NCBI GenBank assembly: GCA_036271795.1
Contig: DATAZY010000096.1
Span: 62,001-126,000, forward strand
Direction of reading: 5' to 3'
Source of the DNA: Galbitalea sp036271795
Lineage (GTDB): Bacteria > Actinomycetota > Actinomycetes > Actinomycetales > Microbacteriaceae
DNA: 64,000 nucleotides
The notes under the pieces are model-generated. The model worked only from the letters and a program-made list of their open reading frames with translations, was not told the origin of the DNA and did no database searches. The position numbers and the translations under genes are program-made. This document shows, one piece after another, positions 8,217 to 16,744 of this stretch (its first letter is position 1; every line of letters starts with the position of its first letter).

Positions 8217-9140
8217 TCAAGAGCCCCAGGCGGGCGGAGCCGGCAGGGAGGCGCGACTCGCGTGCGCGCGGAGAAGGCGATAGAAGGATGGGCCGGAGGG
8301 CGGAGTTGTCATGCGAAGGACGGGGAGAATCGGCAGGCCCTGCGCTATAAGGAGGAGCTTCGAACAGAGCACGGCATGGGCGAGCGTCTGCATCTCGAAG
8401 CCCAGGAGGGGCTGCAGTCGTTCGAACGCGGATTGCGCGGCTAGTGGATCCACCAGCCACAGCTCCGCAACCTGCTGCAGGGCCGCGCCGGCGTCAAGGA
8501 AGGGAATACTACCCCGCGCGCCGAGCGCCAGACCGTCGAGCAGGCTGGTTCCGGCGAGACCCGTGTAGACGCTGAGGCCGGGCTCCGCTGTAAGTGCCGC
8601 TACCGTGTCCGCGAACGGCAATGCCTCCGGCTTCGCAAACTTCACTACGTCCGCATGCGCGCGCGCGAGGGCGCGCACCGCGGCGGCGCCCAACTCAGCG
8701 CCGCTCCATGCCGGAGCATCCTGAACCATGAGCGCGGAATCACCGCAGTACGCGACACATAACTCCAGGAATGCGAGCGCCGCGTCCTGCGAGAGAACGT
8801 CGAGGGGTGGCGCGACCATGAGCACGGACGCGCCAGCGTCGGCGGCGTCGCGCACGAGTTCGAGCGTGGATGCGCTGGTGAGTGCCGTGCACCCCACGAC
8901 GACCCGCGTTCCGCTGTCGACTCGCGCGCACACCGCGGCGGTGACCGCGCGTCGTTCCTCGTCGGAGAGCTGCAAGCATTCCGCCCCGAAGCCCAGGATC
9001 GCGATCGATGAGAAACGTTCCGTGGCGAAGTCAACGAGTGCGCGGAGTCCGTCCATGTCGACCGCGAGCGCCTCGGTGAACGGGGTCGGGATCATCGGAA
9101 CGACGACCCCGAGATCACTCGAGATGGAACACCTCCGCAA
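8217..9140 (-). CDS. DapA-family (dihydrodipicolinate synthase superfamily) aldolase or lyase
   Basis: About 300 residues, a TIM-barrel class I aldolase of the DapA/NanA superfamily. The start region GVVVPMIPTPF is typical, and the Schiff-base lysine is probably that in VVKFAKPEA. Two conserved positions are unusual: the GTTGE substrate loop reads GFGAE, and the YNxP segment carrying the catalytic tyrosine reads VQDAP, so the tyrosine is missing. The only upstream start is TTG 9140 with GAGGTG before it, overlapping the mutarotase gene by 26 bases; an ATG at 9095 would cut into the first strand. In context it may cleave or dehydrate a 2-keto-3-deoxy sugar acid; the missing tyrosine argues for an altered reaction. 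Confidence 0.8.
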   Translation of the reverse strand: MRRCSISSDLGVVVPMIPTPFTEALAVDMDGLRALVDFATERFSSIAILGFGAECLQLSDEERRAVTAAVCARVDSGTRVVVGCTALTSASTLELVRDAADAGASVLMVAPPLDVLSQDAALAFLELCVAYCGDSALMVQDAPAWSGAELGAAAVRALARAHADVVKFAKPEALPFADTVAALTAEPGLSVYTGLAGTSLLDGLALGARGSIPFLDAGAALQQVAELWLVDPLAAQSAFERLQPLLGFEMQTLAHAVLCSKLLLIAQGLPILPVLRMTTPPSGPSFYRLLRAHASRASLPAPPAWGS

Positions 9141-9447
9141 GCAGGGTCACCTCGTCGGAATCGGCAAAGGTAGCGGGCAACTCCATCAGCGGTGTAACCA
9201 TCGCCTGCCAGGCGTCGTTGGCAGGGTCCGCCCCGAGGGATGCGATCGAGGTATCAAGATCATCGGTCTCGAAGTAGCCGAAGACCCAGTTCCCGGTGGG
9301 CCCGCCGGTGAAGAGTGAATAGTTGCGAAACCCGGCCCTGCGACACGCTTCGCGGATGCCGTCACCGAGCGGATTGCGCTGTGCATGCAGTTCGCGGTAC
9401 TCCGCTTCTCTGCCCTCCCGAATCCGCATCACGAACCCCGACCGCAT
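9115..9447 (-). CDS. L-rhamnose mutarotase-like protein (RhaM/DUF718 family)
   Basis: A 110-residue dimeric alpha/beta-barrel type protein. It matches the RhaM family in length, in the ELHAQRNPLGDGI helix carrying the conserved His, in RNYSLF with the conserved Tyr, and in the closing EVFHLE (EVFYLP in the enterobacterial enzyme). RhaM interconverts alpha- and beta-anomers of 6-deoxyhexoses. It starts at ATG 9447, sharing one base with the stop of the upstream SDR, and overlaps the DapA-family gene downstream. A mutarotase beside a sugar 1-dehydrogenase makes sense because the dehydrogenase uses one anomer only. Confidence 0.83.
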   Translation of the reverse strand: MRSGFVMRIREGREAEYRELHAQRNPLGDGIREACRRAGFRNYSLFTGGPTGNWVFGYFETDDLDTSIASLGADPANDAWQAMVTPLMELPATFADSDEVTLLAEVFHLE

Positions 9448-10202
9448 CAGCCGCCCAATCCAGCGAGAGCGCCGCCATCCACCAGGATCTCGGCGCCCGT
9501 GATGTACGCGGCGTCGACACTCGACAGGAAGGCGACCGCGCCTGCGACATCCCCGGGGTTTCCGATTCGACCGAGCGGAATCCCCTTCTCATAGATCCCG
9601 CGTCTCACGGGGTCCGCAAGGAAGTTCGCGTTGAGAGCGGTATCGATTGTGCCCGGCAGAACCGAGTTGCAGCGGATCCCGTGGGGCGCGAGCGAGACCG
9701 CCAGCGATTGCATGAGCGAGACTTGTCCGGCCTTCGTCGGCGTGTAGTGCACCTGGAACCGACCACCAACATGGGCACTGATGGAACTGACTGCAACAAT
9801 GGCACCGCCCCGGCCGAATTCGATCATGTGTTTCGCTCCCTCGAACACCGTGTAGAACGTGCCCGAGAGGTTTACGGCGACAGTTCTATCCCAGGTCTCA
9901 ACGGTGAGCTCATCGAAGGGAACGAGGGGGCAGATGCCCGCGGCCGCGACGACCACGTCCAGCGCTCCAGTCGAGTTCGCGATGTCATCCATGACGGTTT
10001 TGACGGCGGTGGAGTCGGACACGTCAACCGGATGGGCTTCGGCGACGAAACCTTCCGCACGCAGCGCGGCCGCGGCAGCCTCGACCTCCTCTGCGGCGTC
10101 CGCGAGCAGGTGCACGGCGCACGCCTCGCTCGCGAGCCGTCTCGCTATGGCGAGACCAATCCCGCGCGACGATCCCGTAATAACCGCGGTGCGCGCGCTC
10201 AT
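9447..10202 (-). CDS. SDR, probable L-rhamnose/6-deoxyhexose 1-dehydrogenase
   Basis: A 251-residue SDR. Motifs are TGSSRGIG, VAAAG, catalytic Ser in VSSISAHVGG, Tyr-Lys in HYTPTKAG, and RCNSVLPGTIDT. The HYTPTKAG and NSVLPGTI combination is what I recall from NAD(P)-dependent L-rhamnose 1-dehydrogenases. The reaction would be oxidation of the free sugar to its 1,4- or 1,5-lactone. It is translationally coupled on both sides: ATG 10202 overlaps the MBL-like stop (ATGA), and its stop touches the mutarotase start. The substrate is an inference from family resemblance and neighbours. Confidence 0.85.
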   Translation of the reverse strand: MSARTAVITGSSRGIGLAIARRLASEACAVHLLADAAEEVEAAAAALRAEGFVAEAHPVDVSDSTAVKTVMDDIANSTGALDVVVAAAGICPLVPFDELTVETWDRTVAVNLSGTFYTVFEGAKHMIEFGRGGAIVAVSSISAHVGGRFQVHYTPTKAGQVSLMQSLAVSLAPHGIRCNSVLPGTIDTALNANFLADPVRRGIYEKGIPLGRIGNPGDVAGAVAFLSSVDAAYITGAEILVDGGALAGLGG

Positions 10203-10981
10203 CCGATGCCTCCCGGATACTGGCCCGCAACGTCCGGGTCATAGAGAGGGATGAAGTGGGGCACGCTTCGAAACCACTCGTAGGCGTCGAGCACCTCATA
10301 CATGTTCTCGATGATTCCGAGCACCCGACCTGGTTGCAGGTTCTCGCGCACGAACGCCGAGTCCGACGCAACTACCTCGCCTCCGCCCGTCGCGAACGAC
10401 ACTCCCATCGACGCGCGATGGTGGCCGCCCGTGAACCTGACTGACACTCCGGGCAGTATCTCCTGGTTGTCATCGAGCAGGAGGAGCCGGTCATGCGCCT
10501 CGTAGATGAGGTAGTTGAGCACCCGCGGCGGAAATACGTTCGGCGGGTAATCGTGTGGGTGCGGCTTGTACCGGGTGTCGAAGAAGAACTCCCACCCGCT
10601 GCGGAGGATGCCAATTCGAGCGTTCTGGAAGAGCGGAAGGTTGCCGACGGTGTACGCCTGCAGCGGGGTCACGAGCACAACATCGACATCGGAGAAGCCG
10701 AGGCCCAGCGATTTCAGATGCTCCTCAAACGGTGTCTCGATGGACAGCTGGCATCGGGGGCTAACCCCTGCCGCCCACAGATCGTTGAGACGCGCGAGGT
10801 CGTCTGGCTCTGGGCCCGTGTTGACGACAACCACGTCGCCCGATTCGTTGGTCGCGATTATCACGTTGAGGGCGATTTCGTACTCGCGATCGAAGTCGGA
10901 CATCCAGAACAGTTCCGGCCCTGGGATCCCCGACCAAGTGCCGAGTCTGCAAACGTTTACTTTCCACTTGCCCGTCGTCAT
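10199..10981 (-). CDS. MBL-fold protein with degenerate metal site
   Basis: A 260-residue metallo-beta-lactamase-fold protein. The position where the family has HxHxDH reads VTPLQAYTVGN, so the first three metal-binding His/Asp residues are absent. Later landmarks survive: GGHHRASMG (the His of the GHTPGS loop) and VVASDSAF (bridging Asp). It cannot bind two metals in the usual way and may be non-catalytic, mono-metal or a ring-opening enzyme of a different mechanism. The ATG overlaps the dehydratase stop and the stop overlaps the SDR start (both ATGA), so it is an integral pathway gene rather than debris. It lies exactly where a lactonase step would be expected. Confidence 0.75.
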   Translation of the reverse strand: MTTGKWKVNVCRLGTWSGIPGPELFWMSDFDREYEIALNVIIATNESGDVVVVNTGPEPDDLARLNDLWAAGVSPRCQLSIETPFEEHLKSLGLGFSDVDVVLVTPLQAYTVGNLPLFQNARIGILRSGWEFFFDTRYKPHPHDYPPNVFPPRVLNYLIYEAHDRLLLLDDNQEILPGVSVRFTGGHHRASMGVSFATGGGEVVASDSAFVRENLQPGRVLGIIENMYEVLDAYEWFRSVPHFIPLYDPDVAGQYPGGIG

Positions 10982-12165
10982 CGCCGAATCTCCAAACTCT
11001 CGAGGACGTCCTGATTCAGTCGAATTCCCAAGCCCGGCGCGGTGGGAATGCTCAGTTGGCCGTCGACCGCCTCGATCTCACCCTCGAAGATGCTCCAAAA
11101 CAATTCGTTGCCCGTGTCCGGCAACACATTGGGAAAGTACTCGGCCATGGGCACGGCCGTCGACGAGAAGGTGAGGTGCAGATTGTGCATCTCGTTCGAG
11201 TGCGGCATGACAGGTATGCCATACGTCTCCGCAAGTGCGATGATCTTCTTCGCTTCGGTGAACCCACCAACCCGGTTCACGTCGGGCTGGATGATGGACG
11301 CCGCGCTCCGCCGCAGCACCTCTGCGAACTCGTAACGGTTGTACAAGTGCTCGCCGTGCGAGATGGGAATGGGGGATCGTCGACAGAGTTCTTCGTAGCC
11401 GTTCAGGTCCATCGCGAGTAGCGGCTCTTCGACCCAGGCCAGGTTGTATTTCTCGAGGCGCTTCACCATGTCAAGCGTGTAAGGCAGATCCCAGCCCATG
11501 TACGCGTCGGCCGCAAGTGTGACATCCTCGCCAACCACCTCGCGCACGGCCGCGATGAGCGCTTCGTTGCGCCGCTTACCCTCGGCGCCGTGTTCCGGCC
11601 CGAACCCGAAGCGCTGCTTCATGGCGGTGAACCCCTCACCGATCCAACGACTCGCCTCCTGTTGGAGTTCATCGAGGTCGGTGTACGCGTACAACCTGCT
11701 CACATAGGCGGGAATACTGTCGCGCACCGCCCCTCCCAGGAGAGTGTGAACGGGTACGCTCAGCGCCTTTCCCACGGCATCGTGAAGCGCGATATCGATG
11801 CCGGCGATCGCAGCAAGCGCGGGCCCAACCCGCCCGAAGCGCACCGAAGCGCGATACAGCTTGTCCCAGATGAGTTCACGGTCGTAGGCGCTTTGCCCCA
11901 GCACGAGCTGTCGGAAATGCTGCTCGATGATGTTCGCTGTGACCGCGGTAAATCCGCCGCACGATCCGAGGCCAATGATCCCACCTGCGGTTTCCACCTC
12001 CACCACCACGAGGGGACTCTGCCCCCACCATTCGTTCGAGGTGTGCCCGTGGTGCGCGTACCGCGTGGTCGCGCTCACGAGATTGGCCTGCAGTGTCTCG
12101 GGAGATTCCGACCACGCCAAAACGTGACAGCGGATGTCGGTGATTCTCAGGTCGTCGCCGCTCAT
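10978..12165 (-). CDS. Enolase-superfamily dehydratase, L-rhamnonate dehydratase-like
   Basis: A 395-residue mandelate-racemase/enolase superfamily enzyme. Metal ligands are visible in LAADAYMGWD, WVEEPL and ISHGEHLY, and the general-base His in VMPHSNEMHN. The segment KQRFGFGPEHGAEGKRRN is characteristic of the rhamnonate dehydratase group, as is WGQSPLVVVEVET near the start. It would convert a sugar acid to its 2-keto-3-deoxy derivative. ATG 12165 has AAGGAG eight bases upstream and overlaps the glycosidase stop. L-fuconate or L-lyxonate are other possible substrates. Confidence 0.87.
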   Translation of the reverse strand: MSGDDLRITDIRCHVLAWSESPETLQANLVSATTRYAHHGHTSNEWWGQSPLVVVEVETAGGIIGLGSCGGFTAVTANIIEQHFRQLVLGQSAYDRELIWDKLYRASVRFGRVGPALAAIAGIDIALHDAVGKALSVPVHTLLGGAVRDSIPAYVSRLYAYTDLDELQQEASRWIGEGFTAMKQRFGFGPEHGAEGKRRNEALIAAVREVVGEDVTLAADAYMGWDLPYTLDMVKRLEKYNLAWVEEPLLAMDLNGYEELCRRSPIPISHGEHLYNRYEFAEVLRRSAASIIQPDVNRVGGFTEAKKIIALAETYGIPVMPHSNEMHNLHLTFSSTAVPMAEYFPNVLPDTGNELFWSIFEGEIEAVDGQLSIPTAPGLGIRLNQDVLESLEIRR

Positions 12166-13823
12166 CGCGCCGTCTCCTTCTCGCCTGTAGCGGTGGTTGG
12201 TTCGATCAGCAGGAGCCAATCTTCCATCGAGGGAGCGCAGGTGATCGGTCCCGGCCCGAGCATCACCTGACTCCATCCGTCCGACGTGTAGTCACTGGTC
12301 GATACGGGATCGCACGTCCGAGGGTCGAGAAAGGTCACGCGATAGTCCGCGTTGGCCGTGCCAACGGGAATCCAAAGGGTCTGCAAGGCGCGGGAGTCGC
12401 CAAACATTGACAGCGCCGGCAGGTAGCCGACGACGGTACCGTCCGGGAATGCCGCAGCAAACGGGCGGACGGCATCCACGATGTTGCGGGCGGACCGTAC
12501 CGACGCGCCCAACGGGAGCAAGTGTGACCAGTCCTTCTGACTGAGCCACCGACGAGCGCTGCCGATGTGCACTGCACCCGGGCGTTTGACGGCATCGCGC
12601 CAATTGACGCGCCCCCACGAGCCGGTCACACCCCGCCAGCTCTCGTCCTCGAACGCCCACAGGCCCTGGGCCCCGTAGGTGAATCCACTCGCGCCCTCGA
12701 GCATGTTGCTCCACCAGAGGAACCGCTGCATGACGTCGTCGGAACCCCCCGCGATGCCCTCGTAGTTCACTTCGACATTAATTACAGGCTTAGCGTGCCG
12801 ACCGAAGGCTCCGTCGAAAACTACCTGCGTCCAGTCGAGAGTGCGCCCTGAGAGGTGACCAGTTTGAAGGATGTCGATGTCGAAAATGTCCATACCGTCC
12901 CCGGGGAACGTCTCGCTGGTGGCATAGTCGCGCGCCCCCGGCGCAGGATGCGCCGTGAGGAGACGCCCGTAAGGATCGAGTTCACGCACCTGCTCCGCGA
13001 TTGCATGCCATCTCTCGCGCAAGTTGTTGCGCTCGGCGCTGCTCGCCTCCCGCATCGGTTGGAAGTAGAACGGGAGAGTAACCTCTCCTGCGATCGACCA
13101 TACGACCGGAAGCGCCGACCACCGGGCGATGACCTCGCGCCAGTGCGCCAGCATCTGCTCGTCGGTCATGAAATCGAGGTAGTAGCCCCAGGAGCCGAAG
13201 ATGATGGGAACGAGACCTGCGTCGACGAGGGCACGGATCCTTACATCGGCAGCATCCCACCATGCCGTGTTGAGGCCCGTAAAACCCTCGTGCCACGGCC
13301 AGCCTTCCTCTGAGTCAGCCATTGGGCTGAATGGCTCGACGTCGACGTTCAGCCCGGCAACGATCTGCACGGCCGTGAATCCCTGCTTGACTCGCAGTGC
13401 CGCCAGATGCGCGAATTCGTCGTCGTCTATGCGGTCGCCGAGCCCGTGCCACCAAGTGTCTCCGAGCCAAAGGAATGGAACGCCGTCAGCATAGGTGAGG
13501 TGTCGCGATCTGACGTCGCGCACGGGAGCTCCATGCTTCTGGAGTGGCGTGGCCTGCGCCGAGTCGGTTACCTCCCCCGCAGTGAATTCTGCGAAGGGTG
13601 GTTCGCCCTGGCCGACTGTGAGCCGATGGACTCCGGGCTCGACGGCTGAAACCCGGACCCGCGTGGTCAGTACGTCCGAGTTATCCGTGCTCTCAAAGCA
13701 CGGGACAAGAAGCTCACGGCCGGAAGGCAACAGGTGATGGACATGTCGGGCCGACGCTGGGAGTGCCGCCGGAGCGGCAGGCACAACGAAATCGAGATAG
13801 TCGTACCGGGAAACGCTCTGCAT
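12162..13823 (-). CDS. Cytosolic DUF4038 / apiosidase-like glycoside hydrolase
   Basis: A 553-residue protein with an N-terminal beta-sandwich-like segment and a DUF4038 TIM-barrel domain beginning at the PFLWLGDTWWHGLGD motif. That domain has acidic candidates in VVWSIAGEVTLP and VINVEVNYEG, in the positions expected for the two catalytic glutamates of clan GH-A enzymes such as GH140. The C-terminal about 90 residues resemble the putative collagen-binding beta domain usually attached to DUF4038. There is no signal peptide, so it should act on an imported oligosaccharide or glycoside. It touches the ABC ATPase gene (TGATG) and overlaps the dehydratase gene (ATGA). The released sugar would feed the downstream oxidative pathway. 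Confidence 0.8.
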   Translation of the reverse strand: MQSVSRYDYLDFVVPAAPAALPASARHVHHLLPSGRELLVPCFESTDNSDVLTTRVRVSAVEPGVHRLTVGQGEPPFAEFTAGEVTDSAQATPLQKHGAPVRDVRSRHLTYADGVPFLWLGDTWWHGLGDRIDDDEFAHLAALRVKQGFTAVQIVAGLNVDVEPFSPMADSEEGWPWHEGFTGLNTAWWDAADVRIRALVDAGLVPIIFGSWGYYLDFMTDEQMLAHWREVIARWSALPVVWSIAGEVTLPFYFQPMREASSAERNNLRERWHAIAEQVRELDPYGRLLTAHPAPGARDYATSETFPGDGMDIFDIDILQTGHLSGRTLDWTQVVFDGAFGRHAKPVINVEVNYEGIAGGSDDVMQRFLWWSNMLEGASGFTYGAQGLWAFEDESWRGVTGSWGRVNWRDAVKRPGAVHIGSARRWLSQKDWSHLLPLGASVRSARNIVDAVRPFAAAFPDGTVVGYLPALSMFGDSRALQTLWIPVGTANADYRVTFLDPRTCDPVSTSDYTSDGWSQVMLGPGPITCAPSMEDWLLLIEPTTATGEKETAR

Positions 13824-14611
13824 CAGCGGGCTTCTTCCGGCGGCGGAGCGGCTCCCGCGGGGTCGATCGCGCCCGTAATCAGGCCGACAAGAGTTTGCAG
13901 ATCGGAATCGGCGGGACGCACCTCGGCGACGAGGCGACCCAGACGCATCACCAGAATTCGGTGCGCAAATTGGAACACTGCAGGCAAGTCGTGTGACACC
14001 ACCACAACGAGATGACCGCTCTGGGCCAGTCGTTCTACGAGGTCATCCACACGGCGACGCTGAGCGACGCCGAGCGCGGCCGTTGGTTCGTCGAGCAGGA
14101 TCGCGCCCGGTCCCGATGTCTGCAGCCGGGTTGCCGCACGTGCGATGGCGACCGCCTGGCGCTGCCCACCGGAGAGCATCTCAACCGTGCGCACCATGTT
14201 CGGAAAGTCCACGCCCAGGTAGTTGCGCAGCGCTTCCCTTCCCTCTCGACGCATTGCGCCGTGGTCGACGAATCCGATTTTGCCGAGGATGCCACGCCTG
14301 CGACGCTCACGACCAAGGTAGATGTTGCTTGCCACCTCGAGAGTGTTGATGAGCGCCAGGTCCTGGTACACCGTCTCGACTCCCGCGCGTTCAGCGTCGC
14401 GAGGCGACCGGAAGTCGGCCAGCTGCCCGTCGATGAGCAGATCGCCGGCATCGTGCCGGATGGCACCCGACAGTACTTTGAGAAGCGTGGACTTGCCAGC
14501 TCCGTTGTCGCCCACGATCGCGATCACTTCACCGGAGTTAGCGCTGAAGCTCACGTTACTGAGGGCCGTAACCGCTCCGTACGACTTCGAGAGGGCGCGA
14601 GCCTCAATCAT
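13823..14611 (-). CDS. Sugar ABC transporter ATP-binding protein, single domain (FrcA-like)
   Basis: A 262-residue ATPase with Walker A GDNGAGKST, Q-loop VYQDLAL, signature LSGGQRQ, Walker B AILLDEP and switch-His VVSHD. CUT2 sugar importers usually have a tandem-duplicated ATPase of about 500 residues; this one has a single domain like fructose importer FrcA, so it must work as a homodimer. ATG 14611 overlaps the permease end by eight bases. The longer frame upstream is a shadow of the permease gene. Confidence 0.92.
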   Translation of the reverse strand: MIEARALSKSYGAVTALSNVSFSANSGEVIAIVGDNGAGKSTLLKVLSGAIRHDAGDLLIDGQLADFRSPRDAERAGVETVYQDLALINTLEVASNIYLGRERRRRGILGKIGFVDHGAMRREGREALRNYLGVDFPNMVRTVEMLSGGQRQAVAIARAATRLQTSGPGAILLDEPTAALGVAQRRRVDDLVERLAQSGHLVVVVSHDLPAVFQFAHRILVMRLGRLVAEVRPADSDLQTLVGLITGAIDPAGAAPPPEEAR

Positions 14612-15671
14612 CTTGTTCCTCTGTGACGATGGGGCCGGCGAGTGAAACTCGTTCGATTGCCCGCGAGATGGCACCGTCTCCCCATACCGCGAGAGCGAGC
14701 AGGCCTCCGGTTGTGACGTACGACCAGAAGGTAGAGACGCCGAGCAGCAGGAGGCCGTTATCGATGGTCGCGACGATGAGTGCGCCAACGAGTACCTTGA
14801 GCACGCTGCCGCGCCCGCCTGTGAGCAACACCCCTGCGAGCGCCACCGCGGTGATCGCATCGAACAGCGTGTTGTCCGCGAAGGTCGGCTCCGCGGTGCC
14901 AAGTCGACCCAGCACCACGATTCCCGCTAAGCCAGCAATCGTGCCGCTCAGCACAAACGGTGCGAAGACGTAAGCGCGTTTGCGAACGCCCGCTCGTTGT
15001 GCGGCTTCTGGGTTGCCCCCGACAGCTAGCAACCGTCCGCCGAAGACCGTTTGACTCATTATCAATCCCAGAATCAGGTACATCGCGATCATGATGTAAA
15101 CCGGGGTCGGAATTCCGCCAGGGCGCCCCTGCCCCAGCCAACTCAGTTGGGTAATGCCGAAAATTGGATTGCCGCCGGACACGATCAACGCGACGCCTGT
15201 GAGAGTCGTCAGCGTCGCGAGGGTGGCAATGAGTGGGCTGATTCTCAGGAATTCGACGAGTACCGCATTGAGCGTGCCACACGCAGCCCCAATGAGCAGG
15301 CCGACGAGGATGCCAACCCACCCGGGCGCGCCGGACTGGATCGTCAGGGCGGCAACGACGCCGGAAAGTGCTGCAACCGCAACGATCGAGAGGTCAAGTG
15401 CGCCGACCAGCACCACGAGTGCCTCGGCGAGTGCGAAGAGCGCCGTAACGCTCGCCGCGGTAAGGATCCCCACCAGATTCGCGACCGAGAAGAAGACGGA
15501 AGAACCGAGCCCGAATACCAGGAGCAGTAGTACGAAGAATCCGAGGATGCCGTACTCGCGACCGAGGCGAAGCCACTGTACGGGCGCTGGCACTGCATCC
15601 CGTGTTGCCGCTGTTCCAGTCGACTTTGTTTTTCCAGCGCCGGAAGGTGTTGTGGGAGGGGAGGTGTTCAT
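14604..15671 (-). CDS. Sugar ABC transporter permease, CUT2 (RbsC/FrcC-like)
   Basis: A 355-residue membrane protein of the BPD_transp_2 family with about nine hydrophobic segments. The charged N-terminal tail (about 45 residues, T/G/A-rich) precedes the first helix at ILGFFVLLLLVFGLG. Landmarks such as ALAEALVVLVGALDLS and the NPIFGI/GVALIVSGGNP loop are typical of ribose/fructose permeases. I chose ATG 15671 (AGGA eight bases upstream); ATG 15689 and 15698 are alternatives. The binding-protein gene lies upstream, separated by a strong hairpin. Confidence 0.9.
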   Translation of the reverse strand: MNTSPPTTPSGAGKTKSTGTAATRDAVPAPVQWLRLGREYGILGFFVLLLLVFGLGSSVFFSVANLVGILTAASVTALFALAEALVVLVGALDLSIVAVAALSGVVAALTIQSGAPGWVGILVGLLIGAACGTLNAVLVEFLRISPLIATLATLTTLTGVALIVSGGNPIFGITQLSWLGQGRPGGIPTPVYIMIAMYLILGLIMSQTVFGGRLLAVGGNPEAAQRAGVRKRAYVFAPFVLSGTIAGLAGIVVLGRLGTAEPTFADNTLFDAITAVALAGVLLTGGRGSVLKVLVGALIVATIDNGLLLLGVSTFWSYVTTGGLLALAVWGDGAISRAIERVSLAGPIVTEEQDD

Positions 15672-15696
15672 TGCATTCCTGATCAGCATGGAGGGC

Positions 15697-15727
15697 AACC
15701 GGGCGGCAGCGGTGCCGCCGCCCGGTT
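15697..15727 (-). terminator. Intercistronic hairpin after binding-protein gene
   Basis: A perfect 11-bp inverted repeat (AACCGGGCGGC with GCCGCCCGGTT) around a nine-base loop, six bases after the lipoprotein stop and before the permease. There is no U-tract, so it more likely acts as an mRNA 3'-end stabiliser or partial attenuator that raises binding-protein output. Confidence 0.6.
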
Positions 15728-15732
15728 CGGAA

Positions 15733-16719
15733 TCACTTGGTGACGATTTTGGTGTTGTCGACCATAATGTAGCCCGGTGCGAGCGCCGGCTTCTTGTGCT
15801 GAATCATGTCGGTCAGAACGCTGAGTCCGTCCGTCACCAGCTTGTTCGGCTGAAGATCCACGGTCGCGTAGAAGTCCCCACTCTGGACTGCCGCGAGACC
15901 CGGCGCGGTCGCGTCGAGGCCGACGATGCAGAGCTTCGATGGGTCTTTTCCTGCGGCCTTGACTGCGTTCACGACCCCTACCATCGAGTCGTCGTTGGTT
16001 CCAGTCACCGCATTGATGGTGGGGAACTTAAGGAGAAGCGCCGCCATCGCATCCTGACTCGGGAGGGTCTGACCCTGTCCGTTTTGGTTGGCGACTACCT
16101 TCGAGTGCGGCGCGAGCTTCTTGATCGCGCTGACCTCGGCGTTGATCCGGCCGGTCACGATGGTTCCCGGCAGCGTGGGCCCGCCGAGGATCGCAACGAT
16201 GCCCTTGCCGCCGAACTTCTTGTTGACGCACGCCGCTAGTGCCGTGCCCGCCTTCTTTCCGTAGTCGACCCAGTCGGTCACGACGACGGCCTCGTCAGCG
16301 GCGAACGGCTTATCAAGCCCACCGTTGATGAGGGTAGGAATCTTGGCTTTTGCGGCCTCGGTGAGGCTGGGCTTCAGCGCGTTGACGTCGACTGGTGCGA
16401 CGAGAATGGCACTGACCTGCTTACCCTCAACCCAGCCGTCAATAATATTCGCTTGAGTCAGCGGGTCGTTCTTGGCGTCACCAACAAGCAGCTTGCACCC
16501 GTGCTGGGCCGCCCAGGTCTGCGCGGTTTTTGCCTGGCTGGTGAAGATGTCCTGAGTTTGGTTGAGTGGAACGAATCCGATGGTTCCGCACTTGAATGCG
16601 GATGCGGATTTGGGCGGTGCAGGTGAGACTGTGGCGCTGCAACCACTGAGTACAACGGTGGAGATTGTGACTGCCGCCAACGCGAGCGCGACGGTCCGGG
16701 ACTTAATGCTTCGTTGCAT
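15733..16719 (-). CDS. Sugar-binding lipoprotein of CUT2 ABC transporter
   Basis: A 328-residue Peripla_BP_4-type binding protein. The N-terminus MQRSIKSRTVALALAAV leads to lipobox VLSGC, so it is anchored as a lipoprotein on the outer face of the membrane. The mature part begins with IGFVPLNQTQDIFTSQAKTA and has the two-lobed ribose-binding layout (ILGGPTLPGTIVTGR, VTGTNDDSMVGVVNAV). ATG 16719 has AAGGAG at good spacing. It is the first gene of the island's main operon, directly under the promoter/operator at 16745-16778. Confidence 0.92.
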   Translation of the reverse strand: MQRSIKSRTVALALAAVTISTVVLSGCSATVSPAPPKSASAFKCGTIGFVPLNQTQDIFTSQAKTAQTWAAQHGCKLLVGDAKNDPLTQANIIDGWVEGKQVSAILVAPVDVNALKPSLTEAAKAKIPTLINGGLDKPFAADEAVVVTDWVDYGKKAGTALAACVNKKFGGKGIVAILGGPTLPGTIVTGRINAEVSAIKKLAPHSKVVANQNGQGQTLPSQDAMAALLLKFPTINAVTGTNDDSMVGVVNAVKAAGKDPSKLCIVGLDATAPGLAAVQSGDFYATVDLQPNKLVTDGLSVLTDMIQHKKPALAPGYIMVDNTKIVTK

Positions 16720-16744
16720 CGATACTCCTTGGAGAAATGGGATG

